Below are positions 25,101 through 32,771 of a stretch of 64,000 nucleotides of DNA, piece by piece. This stretch comes from Flaviflagellibacter deserti (GTDB lineage: Bacteria; Pseudomonadota; Alphaproteobacteria; Rhizobiales; Methylopilaceae), in NCBI RefSeq assembly GCF_042652085.1, contig NZ_JBHSJF010000002.1:124001-188000 (forward strand), given 5' to 3'. The notes under the pieces were generated by a model, which was not told the origin of the DNA, did not search any database, and saw nothing but the letters and a program-made list of their open reading frames with translations. Both the position numbers and the translations under genes were made by a program. Positions within the stretch are counted from its first letter, which is position 1. Each line of letters begins with the position of its first letter.

Positions 25101-26835
25101 GATGGCGCAGGGCGCGAAGCCCGGTGAAGGCGGCCAGCTGCCCGGCCACAAGGTCGACGCGGTGATCGCCAAGGTCCGGCATTCGACGCAGGGCGTCGGC
25201 CTGATCTCGCCGCCGCCGCACCACGACATCTATTCGATCGAGGACCTGGCGCAGCTCATCTACGACCTGAAGAACGTCAACCCGCAGGCTGACGTCTCGG
25301 TGAAGCTCGTCTCCGAGGTCGGCGTCGGCACGGTCGCGGCGGGCGTCGCCAAGGCGCGCGCCGACCATGTGACGATCTCAGGCTTCGAGGGCGGCACCGG
25401 CGCGAGCCCGCTGACCTCGATCAAGCATGCCGGTTCTCCGTGGGAGATCGGCCTCGCCGAGACGCACCAGACTTTGGTGAAGAACCAGCTTCGCGGCCGC
25501 ATCGCGGTGCAGGTCGACGGTGGTCTGCGCACCGGACGCGACGTCGTGATCGGCGCCATGCTCGGCGCCGACGAATTCGGCTTCGCGACCGCGCCGCTGA
25601 TCGCGGCCGGCTGCATCATGATGCGCAAGTGCCATCTCAACACCTGCCCGGTCGGCGTCGCGACGCAGGACCCGGTGCTGAGGAAGCGCTTCGTCGGCCA
25701 GCCCGAGCACGTGATCAACTACTTCTTCTTCGTCGCCGAGGAAGTGCGGGAGATCATGGCCTCGCTCGGCTACCGGAACTTCGACGAGATGATCGGCCAG
25801 ATGCAGATGCTGGACCGCACCCGCGTCATCGAGCACTGGAAGGCGCAAGGCCTCGACTTCTCGCGCATGTTCCAGAAGCCGGTCGCGGAAGAGGGCATCT
25901 CGATCCGCCACACCGAGCTGCAGAACCATCACCTCGAAACGGTGCTGGATCGCGGCCTGATTGCCGACGCGCAGCCCGCGCTGGTGAACGGCGAAAAGGT
26001 GCTGATCGAGACCTCGATCCGCAGCCTGAACCGCTCGGCGGGAGCGATGCTCTCCGGGGAGGTGGCAAAGCGCTACGGCCACAAGGGCCTGCCGGACGAC
26101 ACGATCCTCGTGAAGATGACGGGCACCGCCGGCCAGGCCTACGGCGCGTGGCTCGCGCAGGGCGTCTCGTTCGAGCTCGAAGGCGAAGCCAACGACTATG
26201 TCGGCAAGGGCCTCGCGGGCGGCCGCATCGTCGTCAAGCCGCCGGCGAATTCGGGCATCGTTCCGGAGCAGTCGATCATCGTCGGCAACACGGTGCTCTA
26301 CGGCGCGATCGCGGGCGAAGTGTATTTCCGCGGCGTCGCCGGCGAGCGCTTCGCCGTCCGCAACTCCGGCGCCATCGCGGTCGTCGAGGGCACCGGCGAC
26401 CATGGCTGCGAATACATGACCGGCGGCGTGGTCGTCGTTCTCGGCAAGACGGGCCGCAACTTCGCGGCCGGCATGTCGGGCGGCGTGGCTTACGTCTGGG
26501 ACGAGGACGGCACGTTCAAGGACCGCTGCAACATGTCCATGGTCGAGCTCGAGCCGGTCGCCGAGGAAGAAGAGCTGATGCAGCGCGTGCATCACCAGGG
26601 CGGCGATCTCCTGTTCAAGGGGCGTGTCGAGCTGATGAGCAACATGACGGCATTCGACGCCGAGCGGCTGATCCAACTCATCGTCAATCACGAGCGCTAT
26701 ACGGGCTCGGCCCGGGCACGTGCGATTCTCGACGACTGGGCGAACGCCCGCTCGAAGTTCGTGAAGGTGATGCCGGTCGAATATCGCCGCGCGCTTGCCG
26801 AAATGGCCAAGCGCGAACTGGTCGCGGCGGAGTGA
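22138..26835 (+). CDS. gltB: Glutamate synthase (NADPH) large subunit
   Basis: A 1565-residue enzyme that makes glutamate from glutamine and 2-oxoglutarate. A 40-residue propeptide precedes the nucleophile Cys41 (HDSCGVGF) of the class-II glutaminase domain. The central domain follows, and the FMN-binding synthase domain occupies about residues 870-1250. The 3Fe-4S cysteines are Cys1159, Cys1165 and Cys1170 (CIMMRKCHLNTC). The C-terminal GXGXG helix domain covers roughly 1290-1530 with repeated GG-R motifs. Length is normal for the family. The stop overlaps the GTG of the glutathione S-transferase gene, and gltD lies 0.6 kb on. Confidence 0.97.
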   Translation: MVKKLLDESTLPWGPLAAAARDPGMPQREGLYDPKNEHDSCGVGFIAHMKNVPSHDIVEKGLAILANLEHRGAVGADERAGDGVGVLVQIPHKFLKARCAELGFDLPEPQQYAVGHVFMPRDAEGQRIIRETFARVFVEEGLSVLGWRDVPTDNSTLGYSVLPTEPHHAQVFIGRPEGFATDDDYERRLYVARKRVSNTIFGENDPRTKGYYIPSLSCRTLVYKGMFLSDQIGVYYPDLRHPEFESALALVHQRFSTNTFPSWQLSHPYRMVAHNGEINTLRGNVNWMAARQASVSSPLFGEDIEKLWPISYEGQSDTACFDNALEFLVQGGYSLAHAAMMLIPEAWAGDPLMEEQRRNFYEYHAALMEPWDGPAAMAFTDGRQIGATLDRNGLRPARYFVTTDDIVVMASEMGTLTVPEEKIVTKWRLQPGKMLLIDLHEGRIISDDEVKAQLAAAHPYKDWLAKTQIQLESLDKVSSAPDWQSDVPLLDRQQAFGYTQEDLSLLMAPMAVTGQEAVGSMGTDTPISPLSLKPKPLYTYFKQLFAQVTNPPIDPIREELVMSLVSFIGPRPNILDHEGTAEKKRLEVHQPILTNADLEKIRHIEDQEPDFSAVTLDICWPASEGAAGMEKAVEALCREAEKAVDEGRNIIILSDRKVSKDCIAIPALLATAAVHHYLIRKGLRTSVGLVVETGEAREVHHFACLAGYGAEAINPYLAFETMLEMHRAGEYPPEVSEYEAVSRFIKSIGKGLLKVASKMGISTYQSYCGAQIFDAVGLQSDFVEKYFRGTSAPIGGIGINEVAEETVKRHEQAFGPIQIYRHALDVGGEYALRMRGEDHAWTADTVRDLQHAVRGNSEERYRAFARQINECVDRPLTIRSLFDFKTAESDGRAPVPLEEVEDAASIVRRFATGAMSYGSISREAHTTLAIAMNRIGGKSNTGEGGEESDRFKPLPNGDTMRSAIKQVASGRFGVTAEYLVNADMIQIKMAQGAKPGEGGQLPGHKVDAVIAKVRHSTQGVGLISPPPHHDIYSIEDLAQLIYDLKNVNPQADVSVKLVSEVGVGTVAAGVAKARADHVTISGFEGGTGASPLTSIKHAGSPWEIGLAETHQTLVKNQLRGRIAVQVDGGLRTGRDVVIGAMLGADEFGFATAPLIAAGCIMMRKCHLNTCPVGVATQDPVLRKRFVGQPEHVINYFFFVAEEVREIMASLGYRNFDEMIGQMQMLDRTRVIEHWKAQGLDFSRMFQKPVAEEGISIRHTELQNHHLETVLDRGLIADAQPALVNGEKVLIETSIRSLNRSAGAMLSGEVAKRYGHKGLPDDTILVKMTGTAGQAYGAWLAQGVSFELEGEANDYVGKGLAGGRIVVKPPANSGIVPEQSIIVGNTVLYGAIAGEVYFRGVAGERFAVRNSGAIAVVEGTGDHGCEYMTGGVVVVLGKTGRNFAAGMSGGVAYVWDEDGTFKDRCNMSMVELEPVAEEEELMQRVHHQGGDLLFKGRVELMSNMTAFDAERLIQLIVNHERYTGSARARAILDDWANARSKFVKVMPVEYRRALAEMAKRELVAAE

Positions 26836-27431
26836 AGGTTTACGGCGACACGAAATCGGGCAATTGCCTGAAGGTCCTCTACACGGCGGATTTTCTTGGC
26901 CTGACCTACGAATTCGTGCCCGTCGACATCACCAAGGGGGAAAGCCGGACGCCGGCCTTCCTCGCAAGGAGTGCAATGGGGCAGGTGCCTCTCGTCGAGT
27001 TCGACGACGGGCGCTGTCTTGCCCAGTCGAATGCGATCATCCGGTATCTGGCGCGCGGCAGCCGCCTGATCCCGGACGATCCGTTCCTCGGGGCGAAGGT
27101 CGACGAGTTGCTGTTCTGGGAGCAGTACAGCCACGAACCATACGTGGCGACGTGCCGGTTCCAGATGGTCTATCTCGGCAAGCCGAGCAGCGAACGCGAG
27201 CCGATCCGGGTCGAGAAGGGCGAGAAGGCGCTCGACTTCATGGAAACGAGGCTCGCCGGTCGTCAGTGGTTCATCGGCGACGAGCTATCGCTCGCCGATA
27301 TCGCCCTCGTTGCCTATACGAGGGTTGCCCATGAGGGCGGTTTCGATCTCGCGTCCCGTCCGGGCGTGAGAAAGTGGATTGGACGCTGCGAAGAGGCCCT
27401 GGGCCTTAAGGCAGAAGTGGAAAGCGTTTGA
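26832..27431 (+). CDS. Glutathione S-transferase family protein between gltB and gltD
   Basis: A 199-residue GST-fold protein. The thioredoxin-like half starts MKVYGDTKSGNCLKVLYTA, with a Ser or Cys in the usual active-site loop, and contains the cis-Pro motif GQVPLVEFDDG and the glutathione-binding QSNAIIRYLA. The helical half has LSLADIALVAYTRVAHEGG. The GTG start lies inside the gltB stop (GTGA), and gltD starts 10 nt after its stop. It is therefore embedded in the glutamate synthase operon and likely made together with it. Its substrate is unknown. Glutamate is a glutathione precursor, but a functional link is inference. Confidence 0.92.
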   Translation: MKVYGDTKSGNCLKVLYTADFLGLTYEFVPVDITKGESRTPAFLARSAMGQVPLVEFDDGRCLAQSNAIIRYLARGSRLIPDDPFLGAKVDELLFWEQYSHEPYVATCRFQMVYLGKPSSEREPIRVEKGEKALDFMETRLAGRQWFIGDELSLADIALVAYTRVAHEGGFDLASRPGVRKWIGRCEEALGLKAEVESV

Positions 27432-27441
27432 GGACTGGGAC

Positions 27442-28863
27442 ATGGGCAAGGTAACGGGCTTCCTGGAGATCGAACGCCAGGACCGGAAATATGCTCCGGC
27501 GGCCGACCGCGTGCGGAACTACAAGGAATTCGTCATTCCGCTCGGCGACGAGGGGACGAAGACCCAGGCCGCGCGCTGCATGGATTGCGGCATTCCGTAC
27601 TGCCACAACGGCTGCCCGGTGAATAACCAGATCCCGGACTGGAACGACCTCGTCTATCACGGCGACTGGGAAGAGGCCGCGCGCAACCTCCATTCGACCA
27701 ACAATTTCCCGGAATTCACCGGCCGCATATGCCCGGCGCCCTGCCAGGAAAGCTGCACGCTGAACCTCATCGACCAGCCGGTGACGATCAAAACAATCGA
27801 GCAGGCGATCGCCGACAAGGCGTGGGCGAACGGCTGGGTCGACATCGTCTCGCTGCGTCCGAAGACCGGCAAGACAATTGCCGTCATCGGCTCCGGTCCG
27901 GCGGGCCTCGCGGCCGCGCAGCAGCTCGCGCGCGCCGGCCATGAGGTCCACGTCTACGAGAAGAATGCGCGCGCCGGCGGCCTGCTGCGCTATGGCATCC
28001 CCGACTTCAAGCTGGAGAAGGACGTCGTCGAGCGCCGCGTGAAGCAGCTCGAGGCCGAGGGCGTGACGTTCCATTACGGCGTCAATGTCGGCAAGGACGT
28101 GTCGGCGAAGCAGCTCGCCTCCGAGCATGACGCCGTCGTGCTGTCCGGCGGCTCCGAGAAGCCGCGCGACCTGCCTGTGCCGGGCCGCGAACTCGCGGGC
28201 ATCCACTATGCGATGGATTTCCTGACCCAGAACAACCGCCGCGTCTCCGGCGAGAACACCGATGTCCAGGATCCGATCCTCGCGACCGGCAAGCATGTCG
28301 TCGTGATCGGTGGCGGCGATACCGGTTCGGACTGCATCGGCACCTCGATGCGCCACGGCGCGCTTTCGGTGACGCAGCTCGAAATCCTGCCGATGCCGCC
28401 GGTGCATCCGAACAAGCTGATGACCTGGCCGGACTGGCCGTTGCGTCTGCGCACCTCATCGTCGCACGAAGAGGGGGCCGAGCGTGACTTCGCGGTGCTG
28501 ACCCAGAAGTTCTCGGGCGAGAACGGCCGGGTCGAGAAGCTCCATTGCGTGAAGGTCGATGCCCGGTTCCAGCCGATCCCCGGCACGGAGTTCGAGATCA
28601 ATGCAGACCTCGTGTTCCTGGCGATGGGCTTCGTCCATCCGGTGCACGAAGGCATGATCGAGGAACTCGGCGTCTCGACCGATGCGCGCGGCAACGTCAT
28701 AGCCTCGACGCTGAACTACGAGACCTCCGTGCCGAACATCTTCGCCGCCGGCGACATGCGCCGCGGCCAGTCGCTGGTCGTCTGGGCAATCCGCGAGGGC
28801 CGTCAGGCCGCGCATGCGGTCGATGCCTTCCTGATGGGGTCGAGCGTCCTGCCTCGGGTCTGA
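27442..28863 (+). CDS. gltD: Glutamate synthase small subunit
   Basis: A 473-residue FAD- and Fe-S-containing subunit that passes electrons from NADPH to GltB. The N-terminal region has the cysteine-rich CMDCGIPYCHNGCPVNNQIP and ICPAPCQESC for 4Fe-4S clusters. The FAD-binding GSGPAGLAAAQQLARAGHEV follows, then YGIPDFKLEKDVV, the NADPH-binding VVIGGGDTGSDC, and the terminal AAGDMRRGQSLVVWAI. ATG 27442 is preceded by GAGGA. Repeat copy C lies just downstream. Confidence 0.97.
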   Translation: MGKVTGFLEIERQDRKYAPAADRVRNYKEFVIPLGDEGTKTQAARCMDCGIPYCHNGCPVNNQIPDWNDLVYHGDWEEAARNLHSTNNFPEFTGRICPAPCQESCTLNLIDQPVTIKTIEQAIADKAWANGWVDIVSLRPKTGKTIAVIGSGPAGLAAAQQLARAGHEVHVYEKNARAGGLLRYGIPDFKLEKDVVERRVKQLEAEGVTFHYGVNVGKDVSAKQLASEHDAVVLSGGSEKPRDLPVPGRELAGIHYAMDFLTQNNRRVSGENTDVQDPILATGKHVVVIGGGDTGSDCIGTSMRHGALSVTQLEILPMPPVHPNKLMTWPDWPLRLRTSSSHEEGAERDFAVLTQKFSGENGRVEKLHCVKVDARFQPIPGTEFEINADLVFLAMGFVHPVHEGMIEELGVSTDARGNVIASTLNYETSVPNIFAAGDMRRGQSLVVWAIREGRQAAHAVDAFLMGSSVLPRV

Positions 28864-28870
28864 GGATCCT

Positions 28871-29003
28871 CCCTCTCCTGCGAAGCGGGAGAGGGTCGAG
28901 TCGCGTCACGCGACCGGGGTGAGGGCAAGCACGATGCTCATTGCTGCAATCATGCCCTCACCCGCTCGCTCCGCGAGTCGACCTCTCCCGTGAACGGGAG
29001 AGG
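28871..29003. repeat. Palindromic intergenic repeat, copy C
   Basis: The element begins with a hairpin (CCCTCTCC...GGGAGAGGG) and ends with a second one (CCTCTCCCG-TGAA-CGGGAGAGG, 28982-29003). Between them are GTCGAGTCGCG, a TGAGGGC/GCCCTCA inverted pair and CGCGAGTCGAC. Layout and core words match copies A and B with reduced identity. It separates the convergent gltD and DUF459 genes and may act as their terminator. Confidence 0.75.
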
Positions 29004-29029
29004 TAAGGCCGCTGGCCTGCCCGGTCGCA

Positions 29030-30334
29030 CTAGTTCGCGACCGGTGTCACCGTCGCCTCTGGAGCAGTCGCGTCGGTCCAGCTGAAATCGTCGCCGCGTC
29101 CGGGCTTCGGCGGCACGACCTCGCCGTCCCTCATCGCCTTCTGCGCCATCTCGACATCCGGCAGGCTTTGGGCCGGAGCGGCGGGCGCGGGCGGAACAAG
29201 GATCGCGCCCGGCGTGCGAGGCGCTTCCCCGAGCAGGAGGATGCGGCTCGATCCGGGGGTGAGGGGCGCGGAGATTTCCTTGGCGATCTCCGCGTCGGTG
29301 TTGGCATCGTCCTTGGTCGTCAGATAGCCGCGCAGTTCGAGTTCCACATAGTGGGCGAGCTTTGCCGAGCCGGCCCTTGTGAAGTGGACGCCGTCGGCCA
29401 TGCGCAGGCGCACCGTGCGGCCTTCGAGGTTCGGACCCTGGGTCATGAACTGCTCGTCGTCGTCGACGAAGCCTTCCCAGACATCGATGAAGATGCCGCC
29501 GAGCGATTGCAGGCGCTGCTGCACGAGCTCGTTGGCGAAGGCGTAGTCGGTCGAGGTCTTCTGGTCGGCGACCGGAGGCAGGGCGACCCAGAGGAGCGGG
29601 ATGTTGCGCTGGCGGAAGGACAGGATGACGTCGTCGACCTTGGCGGCGTAGAGGTCCATCCACGATGCGCCCCCGGATGTGGGGGCGTCGGCCGGCGCGT
29701 CGGCATTAGGCTTCTTCGGCGGGTCGTCGTACGGGCCCATCATGATGACGGCGGCCGTGACCGGCTTCTCGCGCAGGAAGATCTCGTCGATGACGTCGCG
29801 CCAGGGCTTGTCGGTCTCCTTCAGGAAACCGATGCCGGGGCGGATTTCGCGGACGAGGCCGACCTCCGGCCGCTCGCTGAGCGCCTCGACGAGGCCGTTG
29901 GCCAGGTTTTCCGCGAGCGAGTCGCCGATGACCGCGACGAATGTGGTCTGCTGGACGGCGGGCTTCTTCGGCGCCGCCGGGCGCGGCGCGGCGGGGGCGC
30001 TGTCGGCGTTGTATTGCTGCTGGGGGACCTGCTGCTGGCCGCCGGACGGCCAGCGCGGCGCGGGCAGGCCGAGGCGCGGAAACAGGCGTTGGAAGAAGCC
30101 GACACGCGGACGCGCCTCCTGCTGCTGCGGCACATACTGGCGGCTCGGATTGACGTATTGCCGCTCCGACGGCGGGATATAGCCCGGCGGATAGGTCCTC
30201 TGACGCGGGGGCCTCTGGGGCTGATAGCGCGGCGGAGCCTCGTAGCGCGGCTCAAAGAATTGGGCATGGGCCGGCGCGCCAGCGTAGAGCGCGGCGAAAA
30301 CCAGACCTGCGAGAAAGAGCCGCAACGAACGCAT
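29030..30334 (-). CDS. DUF459 SGNH-hydrolase-like exported protein
   Basis: A 434-residue protein with a signal peptide (cleavage near AHA-QF, residue 24). A long disordered Pro/Gln/Arg-rich stretch occupies about residues 26-130. The SGNH domain then starts with VAVIGDSLAENLANGL, placing the nucleophile at Ser139. It continues with VIMMGPYDD in the Gly block and ends with ADGVHFTRAGSAKL bearing the Asp/His pair. A second Pro/Ala-rich tail follows. The DUF459 family is thought to be periplasmic and perhaps an esterase acting on envelope glycans. The substrate is not known. Confidence 0.85.
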   Translation of the reverse strand: MRSLRLFLAGLVFAALYAGAPAHAQFFEPRYEAPPRYQPQRPPRQRTYPPGYIPPSERQYVNPSRQYVPQQQEARPRVGFFQRLFPRLGLPAPRWPSGGQQQVPQQQYNADSAPAAPRPAAPKKPAVQQTTFVAVIGDSLAENLANGLVEALSERPEVGLVREIRPGIGFLKETDKPWRDVIDEIFLREKPVTAAVIMMGPYDDPPKKPNADAPADAPTSGGASWMDLYAAKVDDVILSFRQRNIPLLWVALPPVADQKTSTDYAFANELVQQRLQSLGGIFIDVWEGFVDDDEQFMTQGPNLEGRTVRLRMADGVHFTRAGSAKLAHYVELELRGYLTTKDDANTDAEIAKEISAPLTPGSSRILLLGEAPRTPGAILVPPAPAAPAQSLPDVEMAQKAMRDGEVVPPKPGRGDDFSWTDATAPEATVTPVAN

Positions 30335-30393
30335 CAGACACCCGGTGAAGGCCCAAAGCCTTCCGTGTTCAGCCCCGTGTCCTGATTAAAGCT

Positions 30394-31608
30394 TCAGTTC
30401 GGCGCGCGCAAACGCTCAAGCACCGACGGCGTGGCGTTTCCATCGGCATACATGCCGATGCGGGACTGGAACCGGCGGATCGCGTCGCGCGTCTGGGCGC
30501 CGAACTGGCCGTCGACCTTGCCGACCGGATAACCGCGCTGGACGAGGAGACGCTGGATCTCCTCGCGCTCGGGCTGGGTCAGGAGCTGGTCCGCCGGCCA
30601 TGGCGCGACGAACGGGCCGGCGCCGCGGATGCGGTCGGCGAGATGGCCCACGACGAGCGCGTAATTGTCTGAATTGTTGTAGCGCTTGATGACCCGGAAG
30701 TTCGGCAGGACGAGGAAGGCTGGGCCGGTCGGGCCGCCGGGCAGGAGCAGGCGTCCCTGGTCGGTCGGGCGTGGAAAATCCTGGTCGCCCGCGCGGCGCA
30801 CGCCCATCGCCTTCCACTGCGACAGCGGCGCGGCGCCCATGGATTTGCCGTGCTGGACGTTGAAGTTCGGCGGCAGGATGACCTCGTAGCCCCAGGTCTC
30901 ACCGGGACGCCAGCCGGACTTCTTGAGATAATTCGCGGTCGAAGCCAGCGCGTCCGGGATCGTGGTCCAGATGTCGCGGCGGCCGTCGCCCGTGATGTCG
31001 ACGGCGAAGGCCTTGAAACTCGACGGCATGAACTGGGTATGGCCCATCGCGCCGGCCCAGGAGCCGACCATGTGCTTGGGATCGGTATGCCCCTGCGCGA
31101 GGATGTCGAGCGCGGCCAACAGCTCCTTGCGGAAGTATTCGGCGCGATAGCCGTTATAGGCGAGGGTCGCCATGGCGCGGATGGCGTTATGGCCGCCGAG
31201 GAAGCCGCCGTAATTGGTCTCGTTGCCCCAGACCGAGAGGACGACGAAGCGGTCGACGCCGTAGGTCTGCTCGATGATTCGGAGCGCCTGATCCCATTCC
31301 TGCGCCTTCAGCCGGCCCTTCTCGATGCGCAGATCGGAGGCGCGCTTCATGATGTATTGCGCGCTGGTCGACTTGAATTCCGGCTGCTTGCGCGTCGCCT
31401 CCATGACCGTCGGGTCCGGGGTCATGCCGGAGAAAGCGGAGACAAAGATCTGGCGCGGGATGCCGCGCGCCTGCGCGTCGAGCCAGAGCCGGTCGACGAA
31501 GGCGGGGAAATTGGCCGCCGCGGCCGTAGGTAGCAGCGTTGCTGCGATCAATAGTCCGCCGGCGAGAAGGCCGGAGCGGGAGACAGCGAACCTGGCTTTG
31601 GTCGTCAT
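30394..31608 (-). CDS. MltB-type lytic murein transglycosylase
   Basis: A 404-residue periplasmic enzyme that cleaves peptidoglycan glycan strands to anhydromuramyl ends. After a signal peptide (about 1-32), the SLT_2 domain carries catalytic Glu130 in VWGNETNYGGFLGGH, then SWAGAMGHTQFMPSSF and the DITGDGRRDIWTTIPDAL region. The C-terminal 65 residues form a peptidoglycan-binding domain (IQRLLVQRGYPVGKVDGQFG). I chose ATG 31608, which gives a proper signal peptide. The gene is divergent from galU. Confidence 0.93.
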   Translation of the reverse strand: MTTKARFAVSRSGLLAGGLLIAATLLPTAAAANFPAFVDRLWLDAQARGIPRQIFVSAFSGMTPDPTVMEATRKQPEFKSTSAQYIMKRASDLRIEKGRLKAQEWDQALRIIEQTYGVDRFVVLSVWGNETNYGGFLGGHNAIRAMATLAYNGYRAEYFRKELLAALDILAQGHTDPKHMVGSWAGAMGHTQFMPSSFKAFAVDITGDGRRDIWTTIPDALASTANYLKKSGWRPGETWGYEVILPPNFNVQHGKSMGAAPLSQWKAMGVRRAGDQDFPRPTDQGRLLLPGGPTGPAFLVLPNFRVIKRYNNSDNYALVVGHLADRIRGAGPFVAPWPADQLLTQPEREEIQRLLVQRGYPVGKVDGQFGAQTRDAIRRFQSRIGMYADGNATPSVLERLRAPN

Positions 31609-31792
31609 GGTCTTACCCGATTTGCAGGGAGACTTTAGCCTCAAGACGGCCTGAACACAGTTAGTATCCGGTAAACGACACCGTTAGTCATGTGTTTGAA
31701 CCATGTTTGTCGTTCCCTGCTTCCGGTTTTTGGAAAACTTTGGCTAGATGCCGAATGGGGCTGTCTTTTTTCCTCCCACAGCGAGTGTCCTC

Positions 31793-32659
31793 ATGAAGCG
31801 TATCCGCAAAGCCGTCTTCCCGGTCGCCGGTCTCGGCACGCGATTCCTGCCGGCCACCAAGGCGGTTCCGAAGGAGATGCTGACAGTGGTCGATCGCCCT
31901 GTGATCCAGCATGTCGTGGACGAGGCGAAGGCTGCGGGAATCGAGCATTTCATCTTCGTGACCGGTCGCGGCAAGGCGGTGATCGAGGATCACTTCGACA
32001 TCGGCTTCGAACTGGAAACCACGCTGGAGCGCCGGAACAAGAGCAAGGAACTGGCGGCGCTGAGGGCCGATTTGCCGGCGGCAGGCGAGACGAGCTTCAC
32101 CCGCCAGCAGTCGCCGCTCGGCCTCGGCCATGCGGTCTGGTGCGCCCGCGACATCGTCGGCGACGAGCCGTTCGCGCTGGTTCTCCCCGACATGCTCCAC
32201 CACGGCCCGAGCTGCCTGAAAGGCATGATCGACGTCTACAATCAGGCCGGCGGCAACGTGATCGCCGTCAACGAAGTGCCGAAAGAGCAGGTGTCGTCCT
32301 ACGGCATCGTCGGCGTCGGAGAGAGCCGGGGCTCGGGCTTCAGGATCACCAGCATGGTCGAGAAGCCCAAGGTGGAGGATGCGCCGTCGAACTATTCGAT
32401 CTCGGGCCGCTACATCCTGCAGCCGGAGATCTTCGATATCCTGGCCAAGCAGGAGCCGGGAGCGGGCAACGAGATCCAGCTGACCGATTCGATGCTGACA
32501 CTGGCGAAGGCGCAGGACTTCTTCGGCTATCGCTTCGACGGCAAGATCTACGACACTGGTTCGAAGATCGGCTTCCTCGCCGCGAACATCGCCTACGCGC
32601 TGGATCGCGAGGATCTCGGGCCGCAGCTCAAGGCGGAGATCAAGACGCTGTTAGGATAA
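31793..32659 (+). CDS. galU: UTP-glucose-1-phosphate uridylyltransferase
   Basis: A 288-residue enzyme that makes UDP-glucose for exopolysaccharide, LPS and glucan synthesis. The nucleotide-binding motif is FPVAGLGTRFLPATKAVPKE, then VDRPVIQHVVDEA, the sugar-site MVEKPKVEDAPSNYSISGRY and the GNEIQLTDSM motif. Start ATG 31793 fits the family; a longer in-frame start at 31748 adds residues not seen in relatives. A repeat element lies 8 nt past the stop. Confidence 0.96.
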   Translation: MKRIRKAVFPVAGLGTRFLPATKAVPKEMLTVVDRPVIQHVVDEAKAAGIEHFIFVTGRGKAVIEDHFDIGFELETTLERRNKSKELAALRADLPAAGETSFTRQQSPLGLGHAVWCARDIVGDEPFALVLPDMLHHGPSCLKGMIDVYNQAGGNVIAVNEVPKEQVSSYGIVGVGESRGSGFRITSMVEKPKVEDAPSNYSISGRYILQPEIFDILAKQEPGAGNEIQLTDSMLTLAKAQDFFGYRFDGKIYDTGSKIGFLAANIAYALDREDLGPQLKAEIKTLLG

Positions 32660-32667
32660 CTGATGGC

Positions 32668-32768
32668 CCTCTCCCGAGGGGAGAGGTGGAGGGTACGCCC
32701 TCTCGACAGATATTACCCCTCTCCCGGTCGCGGTTTCCGCCGCGACTCGACCTCTCCCTCAGGAGAGG
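32668..32768. repeat. Palindromic intergenic repeat, copy D (degenerate)
   Basis: Hairpins CCTCTCCC-GA-GGGGAGAGG at the left and CCTCTCC-CTCA-GGAGAGG at the right frame a short inner part with CGCGACTCGACC. It is shorter than copies A to C and looks like an eroded or partial member. It lies between convergent galU and the barrel-protein gene. Confidence 0.65.
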
Positions 32769-32771
32769 CGG

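Noticed and set aside
25440..26831. Plus-strand frame within gltB that runs into the GST gene
   Set aside because: Only its last part, from the GTG at 26832, is protein-like. The upstream part overlaps gltB in another frame and is Arg-rich shadow.
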